A stretch of DNA of 64,000 nucleotides from the NCBI GenBank assembly GCA_030407005.1, contig JAUDYN010000004.1:3844001-3908000 (forward strand). Reading direction: 5' to 3'. The stretch comes from Desarmillaria ectypa. Taxonomy: Eukaryota > Basidiomycota > Agaricomycetes > Agaricales > Physalacriaceae. The notes below the pieces were generated by a model. The model searched no databases. It saw only the letters and a list, made by a program, of their open reading frames with translations, and was not told the origin of the DNA. Of this stretch, positions 55,110 to 64,000 are shown piece after piece. The stretch's first letter is position 1. Every line of letters starts with the position of its first letter. Made by a program: the position numbers and the translations under genes.

Positions 55110-56931
55110 CCTGCAGCCACCGGAAGGCGTCAAAATCATACCTTTCAAGGACTGCAAGGAATTTTGAATTCTGAAGGAAACACCTGACCGTGTCGAGAGA
55201 GACGCGCAGGGAATTCCTGTTGCAATGGTAAAAGCGGTACACGCTCCTGATGCGTGTAAGATAAATGCCAGGACTGATGGAAGGGCACCAAGAAGTTCGA
55301 TTCGAATGCCTCACAGGAGTGGTGGAACAACTGGGAAAACATGGAGAGACGTATCCAGTCAGGCGGTTACTACGACGAGGCTGTGACGAACTTCATTGTT
55401 TTTCCCATGTTCATTACCTCTGGGACTGCGTCTCTGTCCTTCCCGTTGCCACAGGTGCCTTCCACCGCAAGATCGTCTTCACCAAGCTGCCAGCGACTTT
55501 GTTCGGGCGTGTCGTCCCCCTCCAAGAGTAAATCATATATAGGATCAGGTGTGTGTCTCTATTGCATTCACCACTGCGTCCCTTACATTGATGACAATAG
55601 ATCCAGTTGTATCTTGGGTTATTACAGAACGTGCCGAGGCACAAAGCGTATCCTAACAAGCCGTCGAAGGATGATGGAGGCGACTCTGATGACGACTTTT
55701 CCGATGATGAAGGGGTGCCGGAGATCGATACCGCACAGACATCTCAAAACATAGATGCTCCAAAAACGACACCACTGCGTTCAGAGCCTCCATATGGAAA
55801 CTTCGAGGAGGATCCACCTCAGGTTGATAATGACAGGTTGAAAACTCCAGAGCCACTAAGATACTCAAATAACGACAAGGCCTTGGATTTCTTGTCGTCC
55901 TATATGATCAACCAAGGATTTCATTTGTATGTCTCTGCGTCATTACGATCATCATTTAATTGAGTATCTGCTGTGATGAATTTAAGCTTCTCAATATTTC
56001 ACGCGTGCTTGGCTTCATTAAATATCTTCTCGTCAATCGGGTCTGGCCTAAGTGTAAGGGAAATCTGAAGCGCTCTCAAAAATTATCGATATTGCCAGCG
56101 AAGAGCTCATCTGCACTTCCAAAATCTCCAAAGCCCTTCTTGACGTCCTCAATCGTGCCTTCCGAGATTATTGGAACATCAATTCTGATGTTTGCCATGG
56201 CGATTCTCTTCCTAGCGACGATTCAGGTGCAGGAAAACCCGAAGCGAAACGTCTCAAGGTTGATCCTGAGGCTGCAGTGGAGTTTGTGCTGTCACTGGAG
56301 GTCGCTAATCTTGATCTCATCAAGCCGGAGGATGTGGAGGAGGCCATTGTCGCCGAGGAAAGTGGTGGCTGGAAATCCTAGACAGAAAATGGGGTGTCGA
56401 CGATGATGTACCTGCACCTCAATTTGGTTGTAATGATTCCTCAGTGCAAGATTGGAGTTCGCCAAGCCATTCCGGGTTTCTGGCACTGCTTGAACCTACG
56501 GCCCTTCCTGTCACGCATACTACTGGTATCGTTGAGCAGTCAATGCAACAATAATCGCTATCATACCTCCACCCAAAGATAGCTCTGCATCTTCTCAGGC
56601 CAAAGACCTCGGCCCTGAGGCTGTGGAGGCTGGTCTGGAGCGTAGGTTCACCAGGGTGGCGTTGTCGCCTTGGCTTGGGACAAAGACAGGAAACGACGAG
56701 CCGACAATTTCGTCTCTCTCAAAGGGACTAATGCTTGGTAAAGACAATATTGAGGGCTGCATACCTCTCTCTGGGCCGAAGCCTCATAAGCCGTGGAAGG
56801 ATGATATTACGATTTTCGTCGACGAGGATGCTGCAAAGGTGTTGCAGGGAACGAGGCTAGGAAAAGGCAGAGAGAAGGAAGAAGGGCAAAGAGAGAGAGA
56901 GGCTCAGACTCAGACACGAACACGCAGATGA
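55039..56931 (+). pseudogene. ARB1-like argonaute siRNA-chaperone subunit, frame broken
   Basis: Arb1 binds Argonaute in the ARC complex of fission-yeast heterochromatin RNAi. The start MAVENPNPSQNASSTDLEIL leads to FPPFLQPPEGVKIIPFKDCK and EF, then a TGA. Downstream pieces in shifting frames are RDAQGIPVAMVKAVHAPDAC, KKFDSNASQEWWNNWENMER, RIQSGGYYDEAVT, GLLQNVPRHKAYP, SDDDFSDDEGVPEID, NDKALDFLSSYMINQG, KRLKVDPEAAVEFVLSLEVA, LIKPEDVEEAIVAEESGGW, LEPTALPVTHTTGIVEQSMQ, EAVEAGLERRFTRVALSPWL and WKDDITIFVDEDAAKVL. The order fits basidiomycete Arb1-like proteins. Introns explain some frame changes, but at least one stop and two shifts remain (near 55165, 55290 and 56545). Either a decaying gene or assembly errors. 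Confidence 0.5.
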
Positions 56932-57589
56932 TAATTAGATTGTAGAGTACAGCGGATATGCGTTCATTAATAACGGTGTTAACGAGCTATCACCTCGCGT
57001 TATATTGCGGGAGTATAAAAAGCAAATCGAGTTGGGAAATACTTTGTATGATCTACATACAGGAGGATGGCCCGGTTCATCCTAAGCTGGGTCCTATGTT
57101 TGAAGGTGCATCGCAAGCTTCTGTGGTGACACTAACGTAATATTCGTTACAAGGTGCATCTGTGTGGCTCAATGGTGCTTTCTTACAAGAACTTGTTCGT
57201 GTCTTTCAAAACACGAATAGCGTAATATGTCGCCTACCAGAAGGTATGACAAAGTTCCTACTAGCCGTTCTGTTTACACCTTTTCAGGTACAAAACTTCC
57301 CTCGGACCTTGTTTGTCTGCACGATCATACGGAGCATCACTCAATGCGCCGTACCCATGACGCTCCATGAACTTGATACTAAAATCACTGGATTTTTCCG
57401 GAAATGCGGAGAGCATTCATATAATGTGTAGACATGCCTTGCGCAATAAAAACCCATCTCATTGTTGAAAAGCGTCCATTAGACTGAGTCACGTATCTTC
57501 TTTCTCCCAAGTAGCCTAATGAACACGAAACTGTTGGAGACCAACATTCCTCGTATTGGTAGACACGGGTAGCGAAACGCTAAAGGGTC
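56932..57589. other. Intergenic with an unassigned open stretch and a small palindrome
   Basis: Plus-strand frame 57162-57431 (GAFLQELVRVFQNTNSVICR) is unrecognised. A short palindrome, TGTTGG AGA CCAACA, lies at 57532-57546; its halves equal LTR-type ends, but no element is seen between or around them. Confidence 0.35.
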
Positions 57590-58920
57590 GTCTTTAGGTG
57601 CGCGTACTTCTTATTGGCACAGAAAGTTATCTTACGTTGTAGTTATCAGCATTGATGGCTGTTTGGGAATTAGGAAGTGCCTGGTCAGCAGAGCAGCCGT
57701 AGGTGATATCATCAGTACGGGCTGCCACAGTTGTCCCAGAGCATAGCGCAGTGCTGGGAAATTCATCAAAGAAGACGTCGCAAAAATAAATCTAAATGTT
57801 GTAAATGAATATCGACATAAGGGCCCAAACAACTTGAAGGACCACCTACATCGGTGGTAGACGTGACGGTGTAGGCGATAACGTTACCGTCACAAACATC
57901 GTACGTGTCAGTGCAGCTCAATTTGTCAGGATATGGATTAGCTAAAGCGCTATAAAGAAATCCTAGCGGCTTACGTGCGAGATGAGGACGACTCGGACGC
58001 AACAGCGTTCAAGACACGGATGACCGTTGATGTAGATGTAGAGCCAAAGTAGGATCGATACAAGTTGTCACTCGCGCCGTTGGAGCTGACATAGGATGAG
58101 CTGAGAGAAGCAAGTGCCTTGCCCTCAGTGTAGCTGCAGCGGAGTGAGTGAGGGGAGATAGAAAGGAAGGTTGCACACATACCTTGCAGATATAAAGCTA
58201 GACTCCGAAGAGGATGAGCAGGAAACGACAGCATGCTTGTCGAGGACTTGAATGTCGCCGGAACGACTTTCACGCTTGGACTGCGGTTCACGCTTGGTGA
58301 TACTAGAAATTTCAACACCTATGGAACTGCTGTCCGCAGAAACCTTGGAAAGACTGCTGATATCCGCAAGCAAATTACCGGGAACAGCAGCTCGGAAAGA
58401 AGTGATAGGAGTGAAGTGTACTTTCCAGTTTCGCTGAAGTCGTAGATGGCCGAAACTTTACAACCAGATATCAGATCATTATCAATGATACAGTCATTTA
58501 AAGATTTACCATCATGAGTGACGTTGACGGTCTGACCACTTGGGATAGTAGCGTAGGCTGTCTCTGGACTATTGCCCATGGACACGGACAGCTAGTACAT
58601 GAAGCAAAGATAATCAGATACTGTAAGATGCAGACAAGAAGTAACCTGACTTTGACACCGGTGAACGGCACTTGCGATTGGGTGGCATCGTTGGTCACGA
58701 CGAAGAAACGGGTAGGAAGACCGTCGAGAATCGTGCCATACTCGAGTACTTTGACATCCTCGCTGCCTGTGTTGGTGATGGACGCAGTAAGAACGAGGTC
58801 CTCAGGGTTCACACTGCTGGAGGGCCCTGAGAGCTCAACGACAAGTTCACCGGCTCTCTTATAATAAGGGCTAGCTAAAGCGATGGAGGCAAAGCTGAGG
58901 GCGAAAGGCAGGAGGAACAT
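57590..58920 (-). pseudogene. M35-type peptidyl-Lys/deuterolysin metalloendopeptidase lacking its zinc motif
   Basis: Secreted fungal metalloprotease layout: signal peptide MFLLPFALSFASIALASPYY, propeptide ELSGPSSSVNPEDLVLTASI and LEYGTILDGLPTRFFVVTND, then an intron to SMGNSPETAYATIPSGQTVN. The mature part has SYVSSNGASDNLYRSYFGST, DTYDVCDGNVIAYTVTSTTD, IYFCDVFFDEFPSTALCSGT, and TDDITYGCSADQALPNSQTA to INADNYN. Between GTTVAAR and TDDITYGC the catalytic HExxH helix is absent by an in-frame gap of roughly twenty residues. There is also a one-base loss at about 58420 (KYT to TPITSFRAAVPG), which can only be avoided by splicing out conserved sequence. The last coding segment has no family C-terminus. 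An active enzyme is not expected; the end coordinate is approximate. Confidence 0.75.
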
Positions 58921-60134
58921 GCTGGAGAGGCGGAGTTCGATAACCTTGGGATTACCGCGCCGTTTTGAGAAGCATTATATACTTGAGTATCGGCTCCGTA
59001 ATCCATTAGGTGTACGTGGCGAATTGAGATACGTGATACAAGTGGATGGGATCACTTCTAGGAGAAAGGGGCGATGACAATTTGCGTATTTGAACATATG
59101 GATGAGAAGACCAATATTTGGCGGTCCACGATGATGATATGACGACCGTAGCCGCCAGACGTTGAGGCGATTGATACATAGAAAGAAGGGGGCGTGCGAG
59201 AGCGCGTCGTAAAGGTCGATGCGATATAGACGCCGTCCATCCCACTATTGACTGCATGCAGAGCATGAGCTTGTATACGAACGCCGCGTTCACCCTTCCC
59301 TTGAGTGAAAATTCGTGAACGCGCGCGATCAAACATGAGGACAAAGGTTTGATATCTCCATCCAATGCATCGATAGATTGCGAAGAAGACTGATTTTATC
59401 ACATCAGGTTAAACCACGCTTTGACTGGCTTGATCAAGTGATCAGCAGACTGCAGCGACACGATGGATCGTACGAGGAATATCTATTTGAACGGGACGAA
59501 GAGGGCATGACGCTTTGAGTGTCGTGATTAAGATAGTTGCAGGGAAACGGGACTTGAAAGTGAAGAAATTCATGAGGCCAACGTGTATGGTGGTAGCTGT
59601 TCTGGTATCGTTGAAGCGCACAGCTGCACAACGGTGCATCGAAGTGAGCGGACCGTGTAGTTGAACTTCGGCGAGAACGAAGTTCATCGTGTTTGTGAAG
59701 CGGAGGCATGGTTCAGCTGAGCAAAATGAAAGTGGTGTCCGATTCCAGGGAGGTTGGTGCTAATGGTGCACGCTGCGCGATAAGATATGAGGACAGAGCC
59801 CATTTACGGAAGCCAGGATACGATTGCCAAGCCTACAACCAGGATCATTGTCAGGCCATCGGTCCGCGGTACTCAGGTAGCGAAAGGACTCGGACATCTC
59901 AGACCCACTTAAAATCCTTCAGGGCTGTTAAAACTTGAAAATGTTCGAAGATCTATTGTTACCTGTAATATACAACTCCCAACTGATTTTGCTGTAGTGG
60001 CGGGAAGCTGAAGCTGGCCTGCCTATCTTGAGGTGGAGATTGGGTACAGCCCGTTGTCCGGGTACCCCGAGTGATGGGGCATATTAAGATCGGCGTCACT
60101 TAGTGCTTCTTTTTCATTTGATGTATTGGTGCCT
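58921..60134. other. Intergenic, 1.2 kb
   Basis: Between the dead metalloprotease and the CDK8 stop. Minus-strand frames here (59006-59365, 59434-59709, 59442-59687) overlap one another. The one starting MNFVLAEVQLHGPLTSMHRC has some coding look but no family that I recognise. No RNA gene or repeat is seen. Confidence 0.35.
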
Positions 60135-61712
60135 CTAAACAAGTCTCGCCTTCTTCCTACTATGAGGGTTTGATGCATTACCACTGGCCCCTTGACCAAC
60201 ATAAACACCACCACCTCCACTCAGACTAGCAAAGCTTGCCGAGCTCCCCGGTTTGGACTGCGTCTGGGGCTGGGCAAACGGGGCGCCTGGCGCCATGAGA
60301 GGCTGATGTGAGTGCGAATTATTCATAGCCATAGGGATCATCGATGATGGACCTTCGTCTTGTGTTATTCGACGAGGCGGTGGTATCTGATGTGGTGCCA
60401 CGGATTCGAAGGCGCTGCGAGCTTTTGAATAAACGGTTTGACAGACGCGAGAATAAGGAAAACGCACTTCCATGTTGGTAAGGGCTCCTCGTGAAACCAT
60501 TTATGCTGTAGTGCCTCACTCGCAGTAAGCCTTTTGTCTGGGTCGTATGCAAACAGATGTCGAAGAAGGTCATAGCCTTGCGTGGAACGTATGCGCGGTT
60601 GACACCAGTCGTGCAGGTGATTGGGAAAGCTGACTATCACATGAGAATCTGACATAGCGCATGAAGGCTACTCACTAGTCCAATCGTTTCATGTTCTGAA
60701 ACTCTGGCATATTCCTCAGTCCACGCCAGTCCTTTTCTGAAATCAATACAGTCAGAAAGAGGTCCGATTTCGCATGGTGCACTCACCGTCTGGTGTCCCT
60801 AGAACCTCAAATATCTTGAGTAACTGGTCCCGCTGAAAGGGCACGTTCTTCTTCGAATCTAGCTTGGCCTCTTCGCCCTTGAATATGGGCCGAAGGCTCG
60901 CTAGTTCTGCCATAACGCACCCAACGGCCCAGCAATCAATCGCCTTGTTGTAATGTTTCGCCCCCATGAGCAGCTCCGGCGCCCTATACCAGATTGTCAC
61001 GACGACCTTGTCTCCGGCGAAGAGTGGCTGAAGGGGCTCATACACAAGGCGAGCAAGTCCCAAGTCACCAATTTTCACTACACCCTCCGAGGTGATGAGA
61101 ATGTTGGCGGGTTTGAGATCTCGATGTAATATATGGCAGGAGTGAAGGTAAAGAAGGCCGTTGAAGAGCTGATAGATTAGGGACTTCAACACGGGCGTAG
61201 AGATAGAACAACGCAGTGTTTGTGAATGATGGTGTATAACTTTCTGTAAACATTTTTGCATGAGCAGACCGCTCATTCAGATGGATCGCACAGACCAAGA
61301 AATCATGCTCGGCGTAGTCAAAGACCATGTATATGGACTTGTCTTCTAAAATGACTTCCTTAAGAGATACAACATTATCGTGGTCTATTTCTCGATTGAG
61401 CTAGAAGGTCTCGAGGTGAGTGCGAAGGGAAACGTTTTACAGGCAACTCACTGCAATCTCCCGAATAGCACTCTGACTGATGCCAGTATACGTGACCACG
61501 TCACCCTCCTTGTCAGGCTTGAACTTCTTTATGGCATGAATCTTCTGATCGTCACCAAGACTCTGGGCCTTGTATACACGTCCATAGGTTCCAGACGAGA
61601 TGAATCCGAGAATACTGTATTTCAACGTGACCGAAAGATGGGCCTCGTCTCTTTTTGCACGGTACAGACGCATAGGATCATGTTGAAGGACGGTCGACAA
61701 TTCATCCAACAT
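60135..61712 (-). CDS. SSN3: Mediator kinase CDK8 / SSN3 (Srb10)
   Basis: Cyclin-C-dependent kinase of the Mediator CDK8 module, which phosphorylates the RNA polymerase II CTD and transcription factors; nuclear. The start [20 protein letters not shown] leads to the glycine loop [15 protein letters not shown] and the catalytic Lys in [12 protein letters not shown]. The cyclin-binding helix is [12 protein letters not shown], with the hinge [15 protein letters not shown]. The catalytic loop is [11 protein letters not shown], followed by DLGLAR, the CDK8-specific DMG-like change of DFG. The activation segment [20 protein letters not shown] and [19 protein letters not shown] are near-identical to CDK8. 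The C-terminal tail is Ser/Gln/Gly-rich and ends [10 protein letters not shown]. Six or seven introns. Confidence 0.95.
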
Positions 61713-63087
61713 GTCAAGAAATGACTGGTCTTGTCGTCAATGCAATCACCGAGAACTCGTTACATGGCCCAAGCGAGCAAGAAGGGTAATGATTACATAA
61801 GTAAACCGTTGAGCTTGCAAAAATATTGTTGCAGGAATTAGAAAATCTTTCCAGTCTTATTTACGTCAGTATCTGACCACATTATTGAACGGGTGTTTAA
61901 CAAGTGTAATCCGATCTCATATACGGCTCGCACCCCCGGATGGACACCTGTATGAATAATTCGGCGCTTGCAAAGTTGCAAGTCACATTGAAGACAATCA
62001 ACTCCAGCAGACGTGATGAAGTTGACCGACTGTCTTAAATTGAAGTGCGCACTTGCTCGAGTCTGTTAGCTTCGGCGACGGAATTTACCAATACAACAGC
62101 ACATTGACAGGTAAACAGAACGGTGGTAGAAAAAAAAGACACACTATCATAATGCTTCCAAAACTCGCACACACGCATTTGACTAGATACTTTTGAATCT
62201 CCTTAAAGCCTCGACCCGCATGTAGGATTGGGTTAAATAATTCTGCATAGAACCAGACAAGACCTGGACGGCTACCGCAGGATGCAGGCGTGAGTATGCA
62301 GGGATTAAGCGGGAAACTCATTTTCGGACGTTGCCAGAAAGGGGTGCGTAGTTCGAAGCAGGTGTGGGGAAAAGACCGGCTGCGGAGATGGAGGAGAGAG
62401 AGACACCTCGGGTTCGAACTGTTGGTACGACTATAATCCTGTTCTGACTGTATGCGACGCATCCTGTTGGACGCCACCAAAGTTTGAATTCTGGTCGAAT
62501 AAGACTGGCGACGAAGAAATGTCCGAAGGGCTACGGCTTCTGCACAGGTCGTGTGAGATCTCGAGGGTAGGAGCACATGTACATGGGCTTGTTGCGAATG
62601 AAATAGAAGTACCCCGTAGGTGGCGTCCTAATTATCAATGTCAGGGTAGCTACCACTCCACGTCACCGCAGCGAGGACATTAGGGTGTGTAGATGAGCAG
62701 GATTGGAACATAGACGATGCGCGACCGTAGACAACGAAAGTGCTCAGAAAGGCGGCGGAAGGCGGGTAGCATTATTTAGGAGCACGAAGATCGGCACCAT
62801 CATCATAACGAGCGTAAGAGTTTGCAAGCCAGTACATCGCAGGTGAGAAGAGTTGAAGCGGGGGATGAGGAAAAGAGGGAAAGAGTGGAGATATCCGTCT
62901 TTTATACCGTCGGGTGTGGTCCGTGCGCGAGGCGCAAGCATACGTCATAGCGATAGAGGTATGATGAGGAAGCGGAATTGGATCCTGACGAACGAAGGCT
63001 TTGGACAACATACCGTGGGAAATTCTATCTTCTTCGGTCTATCATTTCGCGCGCTCGACTCTTGGCATTCAGCACCTAGCATTTACG
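61713..63087. other. Intergenic: divergent CDK8 / CHS5 region, 1.4 kb
   Basis: A minus-strand frame at 62085-62576 (163 codons, ending in a hydrophobic stretch SFGSIMIVCLFFLPPFCLPV) is the only sizeable one; it is Ser/Arg-rich, matches no family that I know, and is not called. Frames at 62744-63011 overlap each other. No repeat is seen. Confidence 0.35.
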
Positions 63088-64000
63088 ATGGAAAAGGTAC
63101 CAGAAAGCTTTACTTTTACCGTTGGGAAACTCGGTATGCGTCTATATCCTCGTATGTCATCGTACTGACATAGGACATAACAGATGCTGGAATGGCTGTA
63201 AGCCAATTCCTCGGAACATTGTATTCTGAGTATGGGTATTGACAACCATCGTAGATCCTGCTGGGTGAACGCGCTCATCTGATTGAGTTTCCTTCTGTCC
63301 TCCTCCCACCTGGAGCAACAACAGGGTCGATAGTCAGCATTGCCGTACACCAAAACCACGCAGAAGAGAAGCGGCGCGAGGAGGACTTTTGGTCCTTACA
63401 GGAGGATATCTTGAAGGAATTTGGTGTCGTTAAGCCTTCCAATCCTGACCTTCAGGTGCGAGACCCTCTCTGTGCTAGGAGGAACAACTGCTAACCGCCT
63501 TGTAGCTTCGCCACGTTACCCAGACTTCAGTTACGCTGGAATGGCCGTCTATTCAGCTCTCCACAGCAAAACTGCGCTCTTTAGACATCTACAGGAATGG
63601 CGAACGACTGGCATCGATACCATCTCCACTGACCAACACCTCGACAAAGCTCTCCGGTCTCCAAACAGACGAAGAATACACCTTCCAACTAATTCTTCGA
63701 ACCACCGCCGGAACGTTCCCCTCAAACATCGTTCGCGTTCGCACACACACTATGACCAACACTTCAGGCATCTCCGTATGCTTCGGTAACGTACAGGACT
63801 CTGTCTTGCTCGAGAACACCAAGATGGCTCTGAGGGAAATGAAAGCTAAATGGAGCGACAAGATACAAATCGACACGACGCACTTTATATGCACGACGCC
63901 AGCTGTGACAGCAACCGGTGCTCAAGCCACAGGAAACGCAGCTGGCGCCCCAGGCATCGAATACCAACGAGCGCTGCAACTCAGTATTCCAGTCCTCTAC
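63088..64000 (+). CDS. CHS5: CHS5 (exomer subunit), 5' part
   Basis: Scaffold of exomer, the trans-Golgi coat that exports chitin synthase and other cargo. Exon 1 is MEKVPESFTFTVGKL. After an intron a tiny exon gives DAGMA. The third exon starts ILLGERAHLIEFPSVLLPPG and continues GSIVSIAVHQNHAEEKRREE. An intron follows SNPDLQ and leads to the fibronectin-III domain LRHVTQTSVTLEWPSIQLST, AKLRSLDIYRNGERLASIPS and TKLSGLQTDEEYTFQLILRT. The BRCT domain begins GISVCFGNVQDSVLLENTKM and IQIDTTHFICTTPA. The reading frame is open to the right edge, so the BRCT end and the long acidic/basic tail lie outside. Order and spacing match CHS5 closely. Confidence 0.94.

Noticed and set aside
57532..57546. TGTTGG/CCAACA palindrome as a minimal LTR or element end
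   Set aside because: Only a three-base spacer and no target duplication; kept as a note only.
62395..62420. GGGTTCGAACTG as a tRNA B-box
   Set aside because: No A-box at the right distance and no cloverleaf could be drawn; the same was true of other GGTTCGA-like words in the window.
62085..62576. 163-codon minus-strand frame
   Set aside because: Considered a small mitochondrial import protein; no motif support.
1..64000. CRISPR array, rRNA genes or prokaryotic operons
   Set aside because: No regularly spaced repeats or rRNA sequence; the gene structure is eukaryotic with spliceosomal introns.

Overview
The window looks like nuclear DNA of a filamentous basidiomycete, most likely an Agaricomycete. 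Protein genes lie on both strands and are broken by many 45-70 bp GT-AG introns. The gene set (NEDD8, ATG22, CHS5, EMC6, CDK8, TAF4, exosome RRP43) is eukaryotic. Several families (DUF6593, DUF6533, the M35 metalloendopeptidase type, the P450 style, FG-type NUP42) are typical of mushroom-forming fungi. I cannot name the species.

Left part, 1-35.7 kb, is mostly dense housekeeping DNA. In order: ATG22 (partial), a BOI-type SH3-SAM-PH scaffold with a possible C-terminal calponin-homology domain, NEDD8/RUB1, an MFS sugar transporter, a copper amine oxidase, SAP18 with an RGG/RS tail, two acyl-thioesterase paralogs flanking an AlkB-like dioxygenase, a 4.6 kb decayed gap, exosome RRP43, aspartate-semialdehyde dehydrogenase with a broken partial duplicate of its 3' end, EMC6, a DUF6593 protein, TTC27/EMW1, an RRN10-like protein and mitochondrial uL13. 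A solo LTR with a target-site duplication lies at 14.26 kb.

Middle part, 35.7-55.1 kb, is structurally the most interesting. A segment of about 4.1 kb (DUF6533 membrane protein plus NUP42) exists as two inverted copies, at about 37.7-41.9 kb and 49.5-53.9 kb. They flank TAF4, an unrecognised stretch, mitochondrial methionine aminopeptidase and a P450. The left copies are open; the right copies are pseudogenes. A third NUP42 scrap at 53.9-54.6 kb carries a second solo LTR. The whole right-hand block is bracketed by direct copies (about 430 and 517 bp) of the DNA between the P450 and the next gene. A perfect 12-bp-stem palindrome sits at one breakpoint.

Right part, 55-64 kb, holds an ARB1-like (argonaute siRNA chaperone) gene with frame breaks, an M35-type metalloendopeptidase copy lacking its zinc-binding motif, the Mediator kinase CDK8/SSN3, and the start of CHS5 (exomer), which runs off the end.

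The genes do not form one pathway. Local logic is seen in divergent promoter pairs (ASD/EMC6, TTC27/RRN10-like, NUP42/TAF4, ALKBH/thioesterase B) and tight convergent pairs (MFS/amine oxidase, RRN10-like/uL13m). Exon boundaries were assigned by eye and by reading-frame continuity; family calls come from memory of family motifs, not from searches.
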